Shown here: positions 17,772 through 26,518 of the stretch, one piece after another
Layout: each line of letters begins with the position of its first letter
Position numbering within the stretch: position 1 is the stretch's first letter
Translations under genes and position numbers: made by a program
Notes under the pieces: generated by a model
What the model saw: only the letters and a program-made list of their open reading frames with translations
The model's database searches: none
What the model was told of the DNA's origin: nothing
NCBI GenBank assembly: GCA_030428905.1
Contig: JAUIED010000012.1
Span: forward strand, 1-50,932
Length of the DNA: 50,932 nt
Origin: Gammaproteobacteria bacterium
GTDB taxonomy: Bacteria; Pseudomonadota; Gammaproteobacteria; Pseudomonadales; Azotimanducaceae
Direction: 5' to 3'

Positions 17772-18686
17772 TCAGCCGCGCAGCAGATCGCCCACGAAGT
17801 GGCGAATGGCGGCCAGATCCTCGCCGGCCGGCACCAGCACCTGGGCGCCGTCGATGGTTCTTGGCGCTAACAGGCCGGTGACATCACCCAGACCAATGGA
17901 CTCAATGCGTTGTACTGCGCGCGCCCGGTGATACATCGCCCAGGTGTCGAACAGAGAAAGGCTGCTGCGCAGATGCGTGCCGGCTGCCTCGAAGACCGTG
18001 CCGATGGCCGTCGGGTTGGTCAGGATGTCGATGCTCAACAGTCGATCTCGGGCACCCATCAGGATTGCGCGCTGGCGGGCAGCGCGATCGAAATCCCCGC
18101 GGGCGCTGGTTTTTCGTGAGCGCGCGAGGTAGAGCGCATCCCGACCGTCGAGCTGATGCTCGCCGGCAGGGTAGTCGATGATGCCGTACTCCTTTTCGAA
18201 GTGCGTGTCGTATATCGGCTGCTGCAGGTGTACCGGGATGCCACCAACTGCATCGATCGTGCTGACGAAACCCTCGAAATCCACGCGCACATAGTGATGT
18301 ATGGGTATGCCTAGAGTTTCTTCCAGTGTCGTCCGCATCAGGCCAATCCCATCGTGGTAGCGCGATTCGCCAATGGCGTGCGCTGCATTGATGCGACCGG
18401 TACGAATGCCATGGATGTCGATGTATAGATCGCGTGGGATGCTGAGCAGTACGGCTTCGTCGCCCTGAATACTGGCGACCATGATGCTGTCGGCCAGGTT
18501 GCCGCCTGCGTGGCCTTCTCCACCGATCCCGAGTAGCAGTATGTTGGTGCGCTCGTTGGCGCCGGATGTCGGGTCGTACGAAAGCAGAAACGTTGCAATG
18601 CCTGCGAAAGCGGCGATTGCGATGCCGAGCCAGGCGATGGCACCCAAGCTGCGAGGTTTGCTATCCGGGTGTACTGCTTCTGACAT
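17772..18686 (-). CDS. LytR-CpsA-Psr (LCP) family protein
   Basis: 304-aa protein with a short cytoplasmic tail, one membrane helix (residues 16-35) and an extracytoplasmic LCP domain. Conserved segments are LLGIGGEGHAGGNLADSIM (52-70), LLSIPRDLYI with Arg85, RTGRINAAHA with Arg98, VGGIPVHL and the ARSRKTS...DFDRAARQR stretch. LCP enzymes transfer undecaprenyl-linked polymers to peptidoglycan or to other acceptors, mainly in Gram-positives. Here it stands alone between a BCCT carrier and the large oxidase, without visible polysaccharide genes. Its GIGGEGH signature differs from the usual GxDxR form. Confidence 0.85.
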   Translation of the reverse strand: MSEAVHPDSKPRSLGAIAWLGIAIAAFAGIATFLLSYDPTSGANERTNILLLGIGGEGHAGGNLADSIMVASIQGDEAVLLSIPRDLYIDIHGIRTGRINAAHAIGESRYHDGIGLMRTTLEETLGIPIHHYVRVDFEGFVSTIDAVGGIPVHLQQPIYDTHFEKEYGIIDYPAGEHQLDGRDALYLARSRKTSARGDFDRAARQRAILMGARDRLLSIDILTNPTAIGTVFEAAGTHLRSSLSLFDTWAMYHRARAVQRIESIGLGDVTGLLAPRTIDGAQVLVPAGEDLAAIRHFVGDLLRG

Positions 18687-18788
18687 GGGGCTGCCTCGGT
18701 CACTTCATGAGAACTGGATCACATGGTGATTGTGACAGTGTTGTCGAGGCGCCTTGTAAGAGGAATGTTGTGCCCTGTGGGATGTCTG

Positions 18789-20312
18789 TTAGTTCGCGCC
18801 CTGCGTGTCTTGACGCAGGCTTCGGAGCAACCCCCACGTCATCAGCATGACCACGAGCAACAGCGGCAGGCTGACGGCCACAACGGCGGACTGCAGGGGG
18901 CGCAACCCGCCAATGTAGATCAGCGTGATCGGCACCATGCCGAGCGTTGCCGCCCAGAACAATCGGTTCCAGCGTGCGGGATGGGAGACGGTGGTGAGTT
19001 CGCGTGTGGTAGATGAAGCCAGCGTGTAGGAGGCGGAATCGTAGCTGGTGGCCGCGAATATGACGCAGATGGCACAGAACAGCGGCACCATCAGCTTGGC
19101 CAGCGGCAGTGAAGCGATCACCGCCACCACGGCTTCGGCGGCGCGATTGTCCGCCAGCATGTCGAGCAGCGGCACCTGTGCTGTGGCGTTCAGATGTACT
19201 GCATAGGTGCCCAGCACGACGAAGAAGACGGTGCAGCCGAGGGTGCCGTAGCCGAGGGACCCCAGCACCACCTGGGCGATGGTGCGTCCGGCGGAGATTT
19301 TGGTAATGAAGATGCCCATGAACGGGCCGAGCGCCAGCCACCATGCCCAGTAGAACACGGTCCACGACTCGACGAACCGGGCGCTGCCCGCTGGATCGGT
19401 CCAGGTACTCATACGCAGGAAGTTCTGCAACATGAAACCGAACGTGGTCGTGCCGGTTTCGAGGATGTAGATCGTCGGGCCGCTGATGAGCACGAATGCC
19501 AGAAGCGCAAACGCCATCCACACGGCGGCGTTGCTGAGACGCTTGATGCCTTTCTCGAGACCCACCCACACGCTGATGCTGAACACGGCGGTGACGCCGG
19601 TGATGACGAATACCTTCAGCAGAAAGGTCTCCTGCCAGCCGAACATCTCGCCCAGGCACGAAGCGATGAGCGGTACGGCAAGGCCGATACCGGTGCTGGT
19701 GGCGCCGATCAGTCCCACCATATAGAGAAGGTCGATCACGCGGCCGAGGATGCCGTCGGCGTGACGGCCAATCACCGGCCTGCAGGCAGCGCTCAGGCGC
19801 AGCACCGGGTCTTTCCGCACGTGATAGGCATAGGCACTGGCGATGCCCGGCAGGCAGTACAGCGCCCAACCGGTGAATCCCCAGTGGAAAATCGGGTAGC
19901 TGGTGGCCCAGCGCAACGCTTCTTGTGATTCCGCCTGCACGCCGAACGGCGGAGCCGCGAAATAGTAGCCCCACTCGATGGTGCCCCAGTACAGCACGCT
20001 GGTGCCGATGCCACCGCAGAACAGCATGGCTGCCCAGCTGAAGTCCGAGAATTCCGCAGGTGCGTCTCCCAGCCGGATGCTGCCGTAGCGGGAAAACGCA
20101 AGATATAGGAGGAACACGAGCGCAAACGCGGCGAAGAGGATATACACCACCCCCAGGCGCTCGGTAACGAACTCGAATGCCGTGTTCAGCGCCTCGGCAC
20201 CTGCGTTCGGGTACAGCCCCAGCGGAATGCACACGAGGTAAACGATGAGCGCAGAAGCGCAGAATATGAACCAGTCGATTTCTCGCCGGCCGCCGGTCTC
20301 AGTGGGTTGCAT
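18789..20312 (-). CDS. BCCT family (betaine/carnitine/choline-type) transporter
   Basis: 507-aa carrier with 12 helices of the betaine-choline-carnitine transporter family. The conserved regions GGIGTSVLYWGTIEWGYYF and HWGFTGWALYCLPG, which hold the aromatic substrate box and gating tryptophans, are present, and DSASYTLASSTT sits in the late helices. It is expected to move a quaternary ammonium compound or related zwitterion across the inner membrane. It is divergent from a GMC dehydrogenase, with about 42 bp between starts, which suggests shared control and possibly uptake and oxidation of the same compound. Confidence 0.9.
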   Translation of the reverse strand: MQPTETGGRREIDWFIFCASALIVYLVCIPLGLYPNAGAEALNTAFEFVTERLGVVYILFAAFALVFLLYLAFSRYGSIRLGDAPAEFSDFSWAAMLFCGGIGTSVLYWGTIEWGYYFAAPPFGVQAESQEALRWATSYPIFHWGFTGWALYCLPGIASAYAYHVRKDPVLRLSAACRPVIGRHADGILGRVIDLLYMVGLIGATSTGIGLAVPLIASCLGEMFGWQETFLLKVFVITGVTAVFSISVWVGLEKGIKRLSNAAVWMAFALLAFVLISGPTIYILETGTTTFGFMLQNFLRMSTWTDPAGSARFVESWTVFYWAWWLALGPFMGIFITKISAGRTIAQVVLGSLGYGTLGCTVFFVVLGTYAVHLNATAQVPLLDMLADNRAAEAVVAVIASLPLAKLMVPLFCAICVIFAATSYDSASYTLASSTTRELTTVSHPARWNRLFWAATLGMVPITLIYIGGLRPLQSAVVAVSLPLLLVVMLMTWGLLRSLRQDTQGAN

Positions 20313-20354
20313 GGCTTCAGGTTACAGTACGCGCCTGCAAATATCGAAGTGGCC

Positions 20355-21905
20355 ATGGGCGAGATGATCGAGACCTACGACTACATCATAGTTGGCGCCG
20401 GTTCTGCCGGCTGTGTGCTGGCGGAGCGCCTGAGTGCCGACCGTTCGTGCGACGTTCTGTTAGTGGAGGCGGGCGGCGGCAACGACAGCGTGTTCATCGA
20501 CATGCCGGCCGCGCTGTCCATCCCCATGAACCGCCGTCGCTACAACTGGGGCTACGTCTCCGAGCCGGAGCCCGGTATGGATGGGCGCGTGCTGCATTGT
20601 CCGCGGGGGCGCGGGCTCGGTGGCTCCAGCGCCATCAACGGCATGGTCTACGTGCGTGGGCATGCGCGCGACTTCGATCGCTGGCATGACATGGGTGCGG
20701 CTGGTTGGCGCTGGCAGGACGTGTTGCCCTGGTTCGAACGCGCCGAGTCGCGGCTGATGCCGGCGCATGGACTGCAGAATAACCCGCTGTACGGAGCCTT
20801 CCTCGATGCGGGCCGGCAGGCCGGCTTCGATGTGCTGGGTGATCTCAACACGCCGCCTCAGGAGGGCCTGGGGCCGCTCGCCATGACCGTGCACGGCGGC
20901 AAACGGTGGAGCGCTCGGCGGGCGTATCTCGACCGGGCGATGCAGCGCCACAACCTGTGCGTACGCCGCGGGGTGCTTGCCGCATCGTTGCGCTTCGAGG
21001 GCAAGCGTGCGGCCGGTGTGGTGCTGACGAGCGGACAGCTTGTGCGAGCGCGCCGGGAAGTGCTGGTGTGTGCCGGTGCCATCGGCAGCCCTGGGCTTCT
21101 GGAGCGCTCGGGAGTCGGTGACGGCACACGCCTCGCAGCCCTTGGTATCCCGCTCGTGCATCACCTCCCCGGAGTGGGAGAAAACCTCATGGATCATCTG
21201 GAGGTTTATGTGCAACGCAGTTGCACCCAGCCGGTGTCTCTGCACAGCTGGCTGAATCTGTTCGGTAAAGCCTGGATCGGCGGCCGCTGGCTCTTGCGCC
21301 GCGACGGTCTGGGCGCAACCAATCACTTTGAAACCGGCGGCTTTGTGCGGAGTGGACCTCAGGCCCAGTGGCCGGACGTGCAGTTCCACTTCCTGCCCGC
21401 CGCCATGCACTACGACGGCTCCAGGGTGGCGGCAGAGCATGGTTTTCAGATCCATACCGGGCCCATGCTGCCTGAGAGTCGCGGTAGCGTGCACATTACT
21501 TCCCGCCAGGCAGCCGTGGCGCCGCGTATCGTATTCAATTACCTATCCGATGCGCGCGATCGCGAGGTGTTTCGTGCATCGGTCCGAATCGCCCGGCGTC
21601 TCTTTTCGCAGCCGGCGTTCGATACCTACCGGGGCGCGGAGCTGGCGCCGGGGGCGGAGGTGGCAACCGATGATGCGCTCGACGCCTGGATACGCGCCAA
21701 CGCGGAGAGTGCCTACCACCCGTGCGGCACCTGCCGTATGGGCAGCGACGACGGTGCGGTGGTGGACGCCGAAGGCCGTGTGCGGGGGTTGGAGGCGCTG
21801 CGCGTCGTGGATGCCTCGATTTTCCCCTGCGTTACGAACGGCAACCTGAATGCGCCGACGATTATGGCGGCGGAGAAGATCGCCGCGCACGTTGTGGGCT
21901 GTTGA
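20355..21905 (+). CDS. GMC family FAD oxidoreductase (choline dehydrogenase-like)
   Basis: 516-aa flavoprotein. The FAD-binding turn VGAGSAG is at residues 13-19, the GMC signature RGRGLGGSSAINGMVYVRG near residue 80, and the active-site region HPCGTCRMGSDD and NLNAPTIMAAEKIA at the C terminus. It oxidises an alcohol to an aldehyde. Choline is only suggested by the divergent BCCT carrier; no betaine-aldehyde dehydrogenase is nearby. The ATG at 20355 is taken, with one three codons later as an alternative. The 3' end overlaps the convergent methyltransferase gene by 44 bp. Confidence 0.9.
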   Translation: MGEMIETYDYIIVGAGSAGCVLAERLSADRSCDVLLVEAGGGNDSVFIDMPAALSIPMNRRRYNWGYVSEPEPGMDGRVLHCPRGRGLGGSSAINGMVYVRGHARDFDRWHDMGAAGWRWQDVLPWFERAESRLMPAHGLQNNPLYGAFLDAGRQAGFDVLGDLNTPPQEGLGPLAMTVHGGKRWSARRAYLDRAMQRHNLCVRRGVLAASLRFEGKRAAGVVLTSGQLVRARREVLVCAGAIGSPGLLERSGVGDGTRLAALGIPLVHHLPGVGENLMDHLEVYVQRSCTQPVSLHSWLNLFGKAWIGGRWLLRRDGLGATNHFETGGFVRSGPQAQWPDVQFHFLPAAMHYDGSRVAAEHGFQIHTGPMLPESRGSVHITSRQAAVAPRIVFNYLSDARDREVFRASVRIARRLFSQPAFDTYRGAELAPGAEVATDDALDAWIRANAESAYHPCGTCRMGSDDGAVVDAEGRVRGLEALRVVDASIFPCVTNGNLNAPTIMAAEKIAAHVVGC

Positions 21906-22692
21906 GGCGCCGCACGAAGCGGAAGATACCCAGCCACTGCTCGAAGCGGAGCGCGCCGGGCGGGTCGTCGACGTGGAAGCGATAGTCGCCTGCGAGTTTG
22001 TGGATCTGCCGTTTGCTCAGTATCCCCGCAAGACCGCTGCGCAGTGATGAGCTGGGCAATGCGTTGTCGAGCAGGCGGCGCCAGTCAACCGCTGCGTCGA
22101 TCTCGATGAGCGGACGATGGCGGTAGTGCAGGTGCAGAAACACCGACTCTACTGCTGGCGGAGGGCTGAACTCCGTGCGCTGCAGATGATCGATGATTTC
22201 CAGGTGCCAGGCGGGCTTCAGCTCCAGCGAACGTATGGACTCCCGGCCGAATGGTGATCCACACAACCTCTGGGCAAACTCCCGTTGCACCACCAGCCAG
22301 GCGTCGGCAGGCGGCACGGGGGCACAGACGAGCTTGTCAATAATCGCTGCCGAGTGGGCGTAGGGGATGTTGCCGACAACCTGGTAGCGTTGATCGGGGA
22401 GCGGCATCTGCAGGAAGTCGGTTTCTAAGATGTGCACGCGGTCGAAGCCCTGCCTGCGTAGCGCCGCCGCCAGGTAGGGATCGATCTCTACTGCGACCAC
22501 GTGCGAGGCGCGCGCAGACAACAGGCCGGTAAGCACGCCTCGGCCTGCACCGATCTCAACGACCATCTCATGCTGCGCTATAGCCGTCAGCCCGATCAGG
22601 CGCGCCGCGCTGCCCGGCTTCAGAAAGTGCTGAGAGAGGTCAGCCCGCCGTTGGTTGTGCCGGTGTCGGGGCCGGCGCAAGCGCCCGGCCAC
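21862..22692 (-). CDS. Erm/KsgA-family rRNA adenine N6-dimethyltransferase, Erm-like
   Basis: 276-aa SAM-dependent methyltransferase. SAM motif I is EIGAGRG (46-52) and the adenine-binding motif is NIPY (108-111). KsgA enzymes usually have NLPY, whereas Erm enzymes often have NIPY. The lead-in HNQRRADLSQHFL and the C-terminal LSKRQIHKLAGDYRF...LRFEQWLGIF also look more like actinobacterial Erm proteins than RsmA. Erm enzymes methylate A2058 of 23S rRNA and give macrolide-lincosamide-streptogramin resistance; RsmA acts on 16S rRNA. It starts with GTG directly after an in-frame stop and is last in the SDR-PpiC-HupE run, 37 bp after hupE. Confidence 0.75.
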   Translation of the reverse strand: MAGRLRRPRHRHNQRRADLSQHFLKPGSAARLIGLTAIAQHEMVVEIGAGRGVLTGLLSARASHVVAVEIDPYLAAALRRQGFDRVHILETDFLQMPLPDQRYQVVGNIPYAHSAAIIDKLVCAPVPPADAWLVVQREFAQRLCGSPFGRESIRSLELKPAWHLEIIDHLQRTEFSPPPAVESVFLHLHYRHRPLIEIDAAVDWRRLLDNALPSSSLRSGLAGILSKRQIHKLAGDYRFHVDDPPGALRFEQWLGIFRFVRRLNSPQRARRSSPPP

Positions 22693-22729
22693 GACGAATC
22701 ATCACTGCATAGTTCATGCGCGGAGCATA

Positions 22730-23692
22730 TCAGAAGACACCGATCACGCGTTCCAGCGTCCACATCCCTGCAACACAGCCCATGGCCCAGGCGTAAGCGC
22801 TCACCGGTACGCGGCTGCGGGTGAGCGCACGCAGGAGCGCCATTACCACGAGTACGGCGATGATGACGACGATCTGGCCGAGCTCGATGCCGACGTTGAA
22901 CAGCAGCAGCGACAGGGCGAGCTGATCCTTCGGCAGGCCGATTTCGGTGAGCACGCCGGCGAAGCCGAGACCATGCAGCAGGCCAAACAGCAGGGCCATG
23001 ATCCACGGCCGCGCCCGGGTGAGCGCAGAGCGGCGTTCCTCCGGCACGACCAGCTCCCGGGCCAGAAAGAGAATCGACAGGGCGATGATCGCCTCCACCG
23101 GTGCTTGCGGCACGCTCACCAGGTCGAGCACGGAGAGCGCCAGTGTGACGCTGTGCGCCACGGTGAATGCGGTGATGGTCTTCAGGAGATCCATGCGACC
23201 GGGGATGAACAACACGAGGCCGATGACGAACAGCACATGGTCGATGCCGAACAGCAGGTGCTCGACGCCGAGCCACAAATACTCGAACGCAGGGGGGGCT
23301 GCGTTGGCGAGGTCAATCTGGGGAGACTCCGGGCGCAGCAGGTAGCTGTCGCTCGCGCCGTCCGCGTGGCGTACCTGGACCATCACGTCGGTGAGTGTTC
23401 TTGTCAGGCCGTTGATGCGGATCGTCGCCTGGCTCAAATCGCAGGCGGTCGACCATCGCTCCAGCAGGGCGTCGCCGGTGAACTCCGGCGCCTGTGTGGC
23501 GGATAGCTCGCAATCTTCCGGAAACACCGGATCGATGGGTAAACGCCGGTCCTGCAGCACCGGCTGTTTCCAGAGAATGTGCCAGGTGCCGTCGTCCTGC
23601 GCGTCGAGTTGCAGGTACGCGGGGCGCACCTCGTGGGCGACGGCGGTGCCTGCCAGCAGGGTGACGACGATGATGCGCAGAAGTGTGGTCAC
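22730..23692 (-). CDS. HupE/UreJ-like membrane protein
   Basis: 320-aa protein with a signal peptide (cut near AVAHEV), an extracytoplasmic domain of about 150 residues, and six C-terminal helices. The membrane part carries HLLFGIDHVLFVIGL, FTVAHSVTLALS and LLFGLLHGLGFAG. These histidine-rich helices define the HupE/UreJ_2 family, whose relatives transport nickel or cobalt. No hydrogenase or urease genes are present, so the transported species, if any, is unknown. It overlaps the upstream peptidyl-prolyl isomerase gene by 4 nt, indicating a working pair. Confidence 0.87.
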   Translation of the reverse strand: MTTLLRIIVVTLLAGTAVAHEVRPAYLQLDAQDDGTWHILWKQPVLQDRRLPIDPVFPEDCELSATQAPEFTGDALLERWSTACDLSQATIRINGLTRTLTDVMVQVRHADGASDSYLLRPESPQIDLANAAPPAFEYLWLGVEHLLFGIDHVLFVIGLVLFIPGRMDLLKTITAFTVAHSVTLALSVLDLVSVPQAPVEAIIALSILFLARELVVPEERRSALTRARPWIMALLFGLLHGLGFAGVLTEIGLPKDQLALSLLLFNVGIELGQIVVIIAVLVVMALLRALTRSRVPVSAYAWAMGCVAGMWTLERVIGVF

Positions 23693-24477
23693 GGTCGCTC
23701 GATGTTGTATTGCTCGAGGAGTGCCTCATAGAAGCGCTCGTTGGCGGCTTTGCGCTTGCTCATCTGCAGGTCGGATGTCACCCGTTCACGCACCTCCTCC
23801 AGCGGCATGACCGCCTCCGGCAGGCGCCCTTCGATCTTCACCAGATGCCAGCCGTAAGCGGACCTCACCGGGCCGAGCCAGCCATCCCCTTCCAGGGCGA
23901 ACAGATCTTCGGCGAACTGCCTGCCGAACAGGTCGCCCACTTCGCGCTCGGAACGCTCGGCGTAGGCGCGTTGCAGCATGAAGGGGTCGCCGGTCACAGA
24001 TTCGTCGGTCAGCGCGGCTTCGGCGTCCGCCTCAGCATTCTCGCGACGGTCGACGCTGAAGTAGCGGTGGCGGAAGGAGATGCGTTCGGGGCGGGTATAG
24101 GTCGCCAGATTGCTCGCGTAGTAGTCCTGCACCGCGGCGGGCTCCGGTTGTGCGGCTGTGGCCACATCTTCGGTGAGAAAGGTCAATTTCTGCACCAGCC
24201 GGCGCCGCACGATGGTGTCGTTGGCGTCGAGGCCCATGCGCATGGCTTCGCGGTAGTACACCTCCTCGCGAACGTGCGCGTCGATGAGGCCGCGCAACTC
24301 GTCGTCGGTGGGTTCGCGGCGCATCTGCATGGCCCACTGGTCTTTCAGGCGCGTGATGTCGTTTTCGGTAATGGCGATGTCGCGATCAGCGTCCTCGCCG
24401 GGTAACAGCTCGGCGGCGACGAGCAGCACCGCGCCGACCACCAGAAACACCCACAACGGGTCTTTGAACCAGCGCAC
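23689..24477 (-). CDS. Membrane-anchored parvulin-type peptidyl-prolyl isomerase
   Basis: 262-aa protein with an N-terminal membrane helix (residues 8-25), a SurA-N-like helical segment and a C-terminal parvulin-type domain (GDLFGRQFAEDLFAL...GWLGPVRSAYGWHLVKIEGR). It faces the periplasm and probably helps fold an exported or membrane protein. The stop overlaps the start of the HupE-like gene by 4 nt, and its own start is 2 nt after the SDR stop. The likely client is its HupE partner; this is inference from the coupling. Confidence 0.87.
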   Translation of the reverse strand: MRWFKDPLWVFLVVGAVLLVAAELLPGEDADRDIAITENDITRLKDQWAMQMRREPTDDELRGLIDAHVREEVYYREAMRMGLDANDTIVRRRLVQKLTFLTEDVATAAQPEPAAVQDYYASNLATYTRPERISFRHRYFSVDRRENAEADAEAALTDESVTGDPFMLQRAYAERSEREVGDLFGRQFAEDLFALEGDGWLGPVRSAYGWHLVKIEGRLPEAVMPLEEVRERVTSDLQMSKRKAANERFYEALLEQYNIERP

Positions 24478-24479
24478 CG

Positions 24480-25286
24480 TCAGTTCATCTCAAAGCCGCC
24501 GGCCACCGTGAGGGCGATGCCCGTCACGTTGGCGGCGCTGGCCAGGTAAACCACGGCATCGCCCATGTCCTCGACGGACTGCGGGCGGCCCAGCGGGATG
24601 GTGCGTGCCATGAGCGCTTCGAATTCCTCACCCTTCTGCGCCTCATCGGTGGCGTTGGTTGGCAGCAGATGCTCCAGCCACATTGCTGTGCCCACCATGC
24701 CGGGGCAGATGGCGTTCACGCGAATGCCGTGCGGGGCGAGCTCGGCGGACAGCGCCTGGGTGATGCCGATGGCGGCGAATTTGGAGCCGCAGTAGGCCGT
24801 CATGTTTGGGAAGCCTTTTTTACCGGCGATGGAGGCAGTGTTGACCACACAGCCGGCGGAGGATGCCTTGAGCGCATCGAGGGCCGCACGGGTCATGAGG
24901 AAGATGCCTTTACTGTTCACCGCAAATATGCGGTCCCATTCCGCCTCGTCGAACTGCTCGATGGGGCCGGAGCCGACGATGCCGGCATTGTTCAAGAGTA
25001 TGTCGAGGCCGCCGAAGCGCTCGACCGTTGCCTCAACGGCGGTGCTGCAACTGGCCGCGTCGGTGACGTCCACATGCACAGCATCCACCTCGCCGAACGC
25101 CTGCAGCGCCGTGCGGGTCTGGGCGAGTTCCGAGTCGCTGGACAGCGCGTAGGCCCAGCCTGTGCGCTCGCCGCCGATGTCCGCAAGCATCACCTTCACG
25201 CCGGCACGCAGCAGTGCCTCTGCGATACCGCGGCCGATGCCGCGGGCACCGCCGGTGATCAGCGCCGTCCGTCCTTCAAGCTGCAT
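24480..25286 (-). CDS. SDR family NAD(P)-dependent oxidoreductase
   Basis: 268-aa short-chain dehydrogenase. The cofactor motif TGGARGIG is at residues 11-18 and NNAG at 99-102. The catalytic set is Ser152, Tyr165 and Lys169 (TAYCGSK). The acidic residue Asp36 after strand 2 (VMLADIGG) favours NAD over NADP. The likely substrate is a secondary alcohol or 3-hydroxyacyl compound. It follows a hairpin terminator that separates it from the acyl-CoA dehydrogenase pair, and heads the run with ppiC-, hupE- and erm-like genes. Confidence 0.88.
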   Translation of the reverse strand: MQLEGRTALITGGARGIGRGIAEALLRAGVKVMLADIGGERTGWAYALSSDSELAQTRTALQAFGEVDAVHVDVTDAASCSTAVEATVERFGGLDILLNNAGIVGSGPIEQFDEAEWDRIFAVNSKGIFLMTRAALDALKASSAGCVVNTASIAGKKGFPNMTAYCGSKFAAIGITQALSAELAPHGIRVNAICPGMVGTAMWLEHLLPTNATDEAQKGEEFEALMARTIPLGRPQSVEDMGDAVVYLASAANVTGIALTVAGGFEMN

Positions 25287-25350
25287 GCAGCCCGCCTCCC
25301 GTCGATCGAAGGCGCCATGATACGGGCGTCAGAGCAAAGTGCCAGAGCAA

Positions 25351-25375
25351 ACGGTCGGCGTGCCGCGCCGACCGT
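25351..25375 (-). terminator. Hairpin terminator after the acyl-CoA dehydrogenase pair
   Basis: A perfect 10-bp stem (ACGGTCGGCG / CGCCGACCGT) with a 5-nt loop lies 19 bp past the stop of the second acyl-CoA dehydrogenase. On the minus strand it is followed by TTGCTCT, a weak U-rich tail. It probably ends the dehydrogenase transcript before the SDR gene. Confidence 0.65.
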
Positions 25376-25393
25376 GTATCGCTGCTGCCGGCT

Positions 25394-26518
25394 TCAGGCT
25401 GCGAACTTGTGCAGGTGGTAGTCGGCGTTGCCGAACTGCGCGTCGATGACCAGCAGGCGCTTGAAGAAGTGGCCGATGCGCAGCTCCTCCGTCATGCCCA
25501 TGCCGCCGTGCAGCTGCACCGCACTCTCGCCCACGAAGATGCTCTGCTTGCCGATCAGGTGTTTGAGCGCGTGTACCGTGCGGGCTGCGGCGACGCCGCT
25601 TGCCGCCACTTCCATGGTGGCCCGGAAGAGCAGCGACTTGCACTGCTCGTACTCCATGAACATGTCCACCATGCGGTGCTGCAGCACCTGAAAATCGGAC
25701 AGCGGATGGTCGAACTGCACCCGTTCCTGGGTGTACTCGATGGTGTCCTTGTAGAGCATTTCCATGGCACCTACGGCTTCTGCGCAGAGCGCCAGGATGC
25801 CGTCCAGTGCTACCGCCTGGAGGATGTCGTATCCCTCGTTCACCGCGCCCAGAACATTGTCCTTGCTCACGCGGGTGCCGTCGAAGGTGATCTCCGATGC
25901 GCGTAGCCCGTCCACCGTCGGAAAGTTGCGCATGCTCACGCCCTCGGCGTCGGCCGGAACCAGCAGCAGGGTGATGCCGTTGGTGTCCATCTGACCGCCG
26001 CTGGTGCGCGCAGAGACGACGAAGTGTGAGGCGGTCTCCGCGTTGGCCACCATGCACTTCACGCCGTTGAGCAGGTAGTCGTCACCGTCTGCCTGGGCCG
26101 TGGTGACCACGTCGTTGAGGTCGAAGTGCGATTGCGCTTCGGCGTAGGCCAGGGTGAGCTGCAGGCTGCCGTCCTGCACGCCGGGCAGGATGGCGGACTT
26201 CAGCGCCTCGCTGCCGCCGCGCTTCACCGCACCGCCGCCGAGTACCACGGACGGCACGAAGGGCTCGAGCACCATGCCTTTGCCGAACTGCTCCATGATG
26301 AGCATGGTGTCCACCTGGTCGCCGCCAAAGCCGCCATCGGCCTCACTGAACGGCATGCCGAACCAGCCGAGCTCCGCCATGGTCTGCCAGTGGGCACGGG
26401 AGAAGCCTCCCTTTTCCTTGATGTACTCCTGGCGCTGCTCCAGGCCGTAGTTCTCGCTGACGAAACGGGTGACGCTGTCGACGATGAGTTGCTGTTCTTC
26501 TGTCAGATCGAAATTCAT
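25394..26518 (-). CDS. Acyl-CoA dehydrogenase, second subunit of a pair
   Basis: 374-aa flavin-dependent acyl-CoA dehydrogenase. The N-terminal FDLTEEQQLIVDSVTRF helix, the middle beta domain (HFVVSARTSG) and the C-terminal LHGGMGMTEELRIGHFFKRL segment are standard. It overlaps the upstream acyl-CoA dehydrogenase gene by 4 nt. Such coupled, unequal pairs often form alpha2beta2 enzymes in steroid or branched-chain side-chain degradation; whether these two do is untested. A hairpin terminator follows. Confidence 0.9.
   Translation of the reverse strand: MNFDLTEEQQLIVDSVTRFVSENYGLEQRQEYIKEKGGFSRAHWQTMAELGWFGMPFSEADGGFGGDQVDTMLIMEQFGKGMVLEPFVPSVVLGGGAVKRGGSEALKSAILPGVQDGSLQLTLAYAEAQSHFDLNDVVTTAQADGDDYLLNGVKCMVANAETASHFVVSARTSGGQMDTNGITLLLVPADAEGVSMRNFPTVDGLRASEITFDGTRVSKDNVLGAVNEGYDILQAVALDGILALCAEAVGAMEMLYKDTIEYTQERVQFDHPLSDFQVLQHRMVDMFMEYEQCKSLLFRATMEVAASGVAAARTVHALKHLIGKQSIFVGESAVQLHGGMGMTEELRIGHFFKRLLVIDAQFGNADYHLHKFAA

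Noticed and set aside
18718-18730. Inverted repeat ATCAC-ATG-GTGAT upstream of the LCP gene
   Set aside because: Short and not placed relative to any convincing promoter; likely chance.
21862-22692. Naming the methyltransferase rsmA/ksgA
   Set aside because: NIPY and the C-terminal region favour Erm, and none of the usual rsmA neighbours is present; kept as an alternative only.
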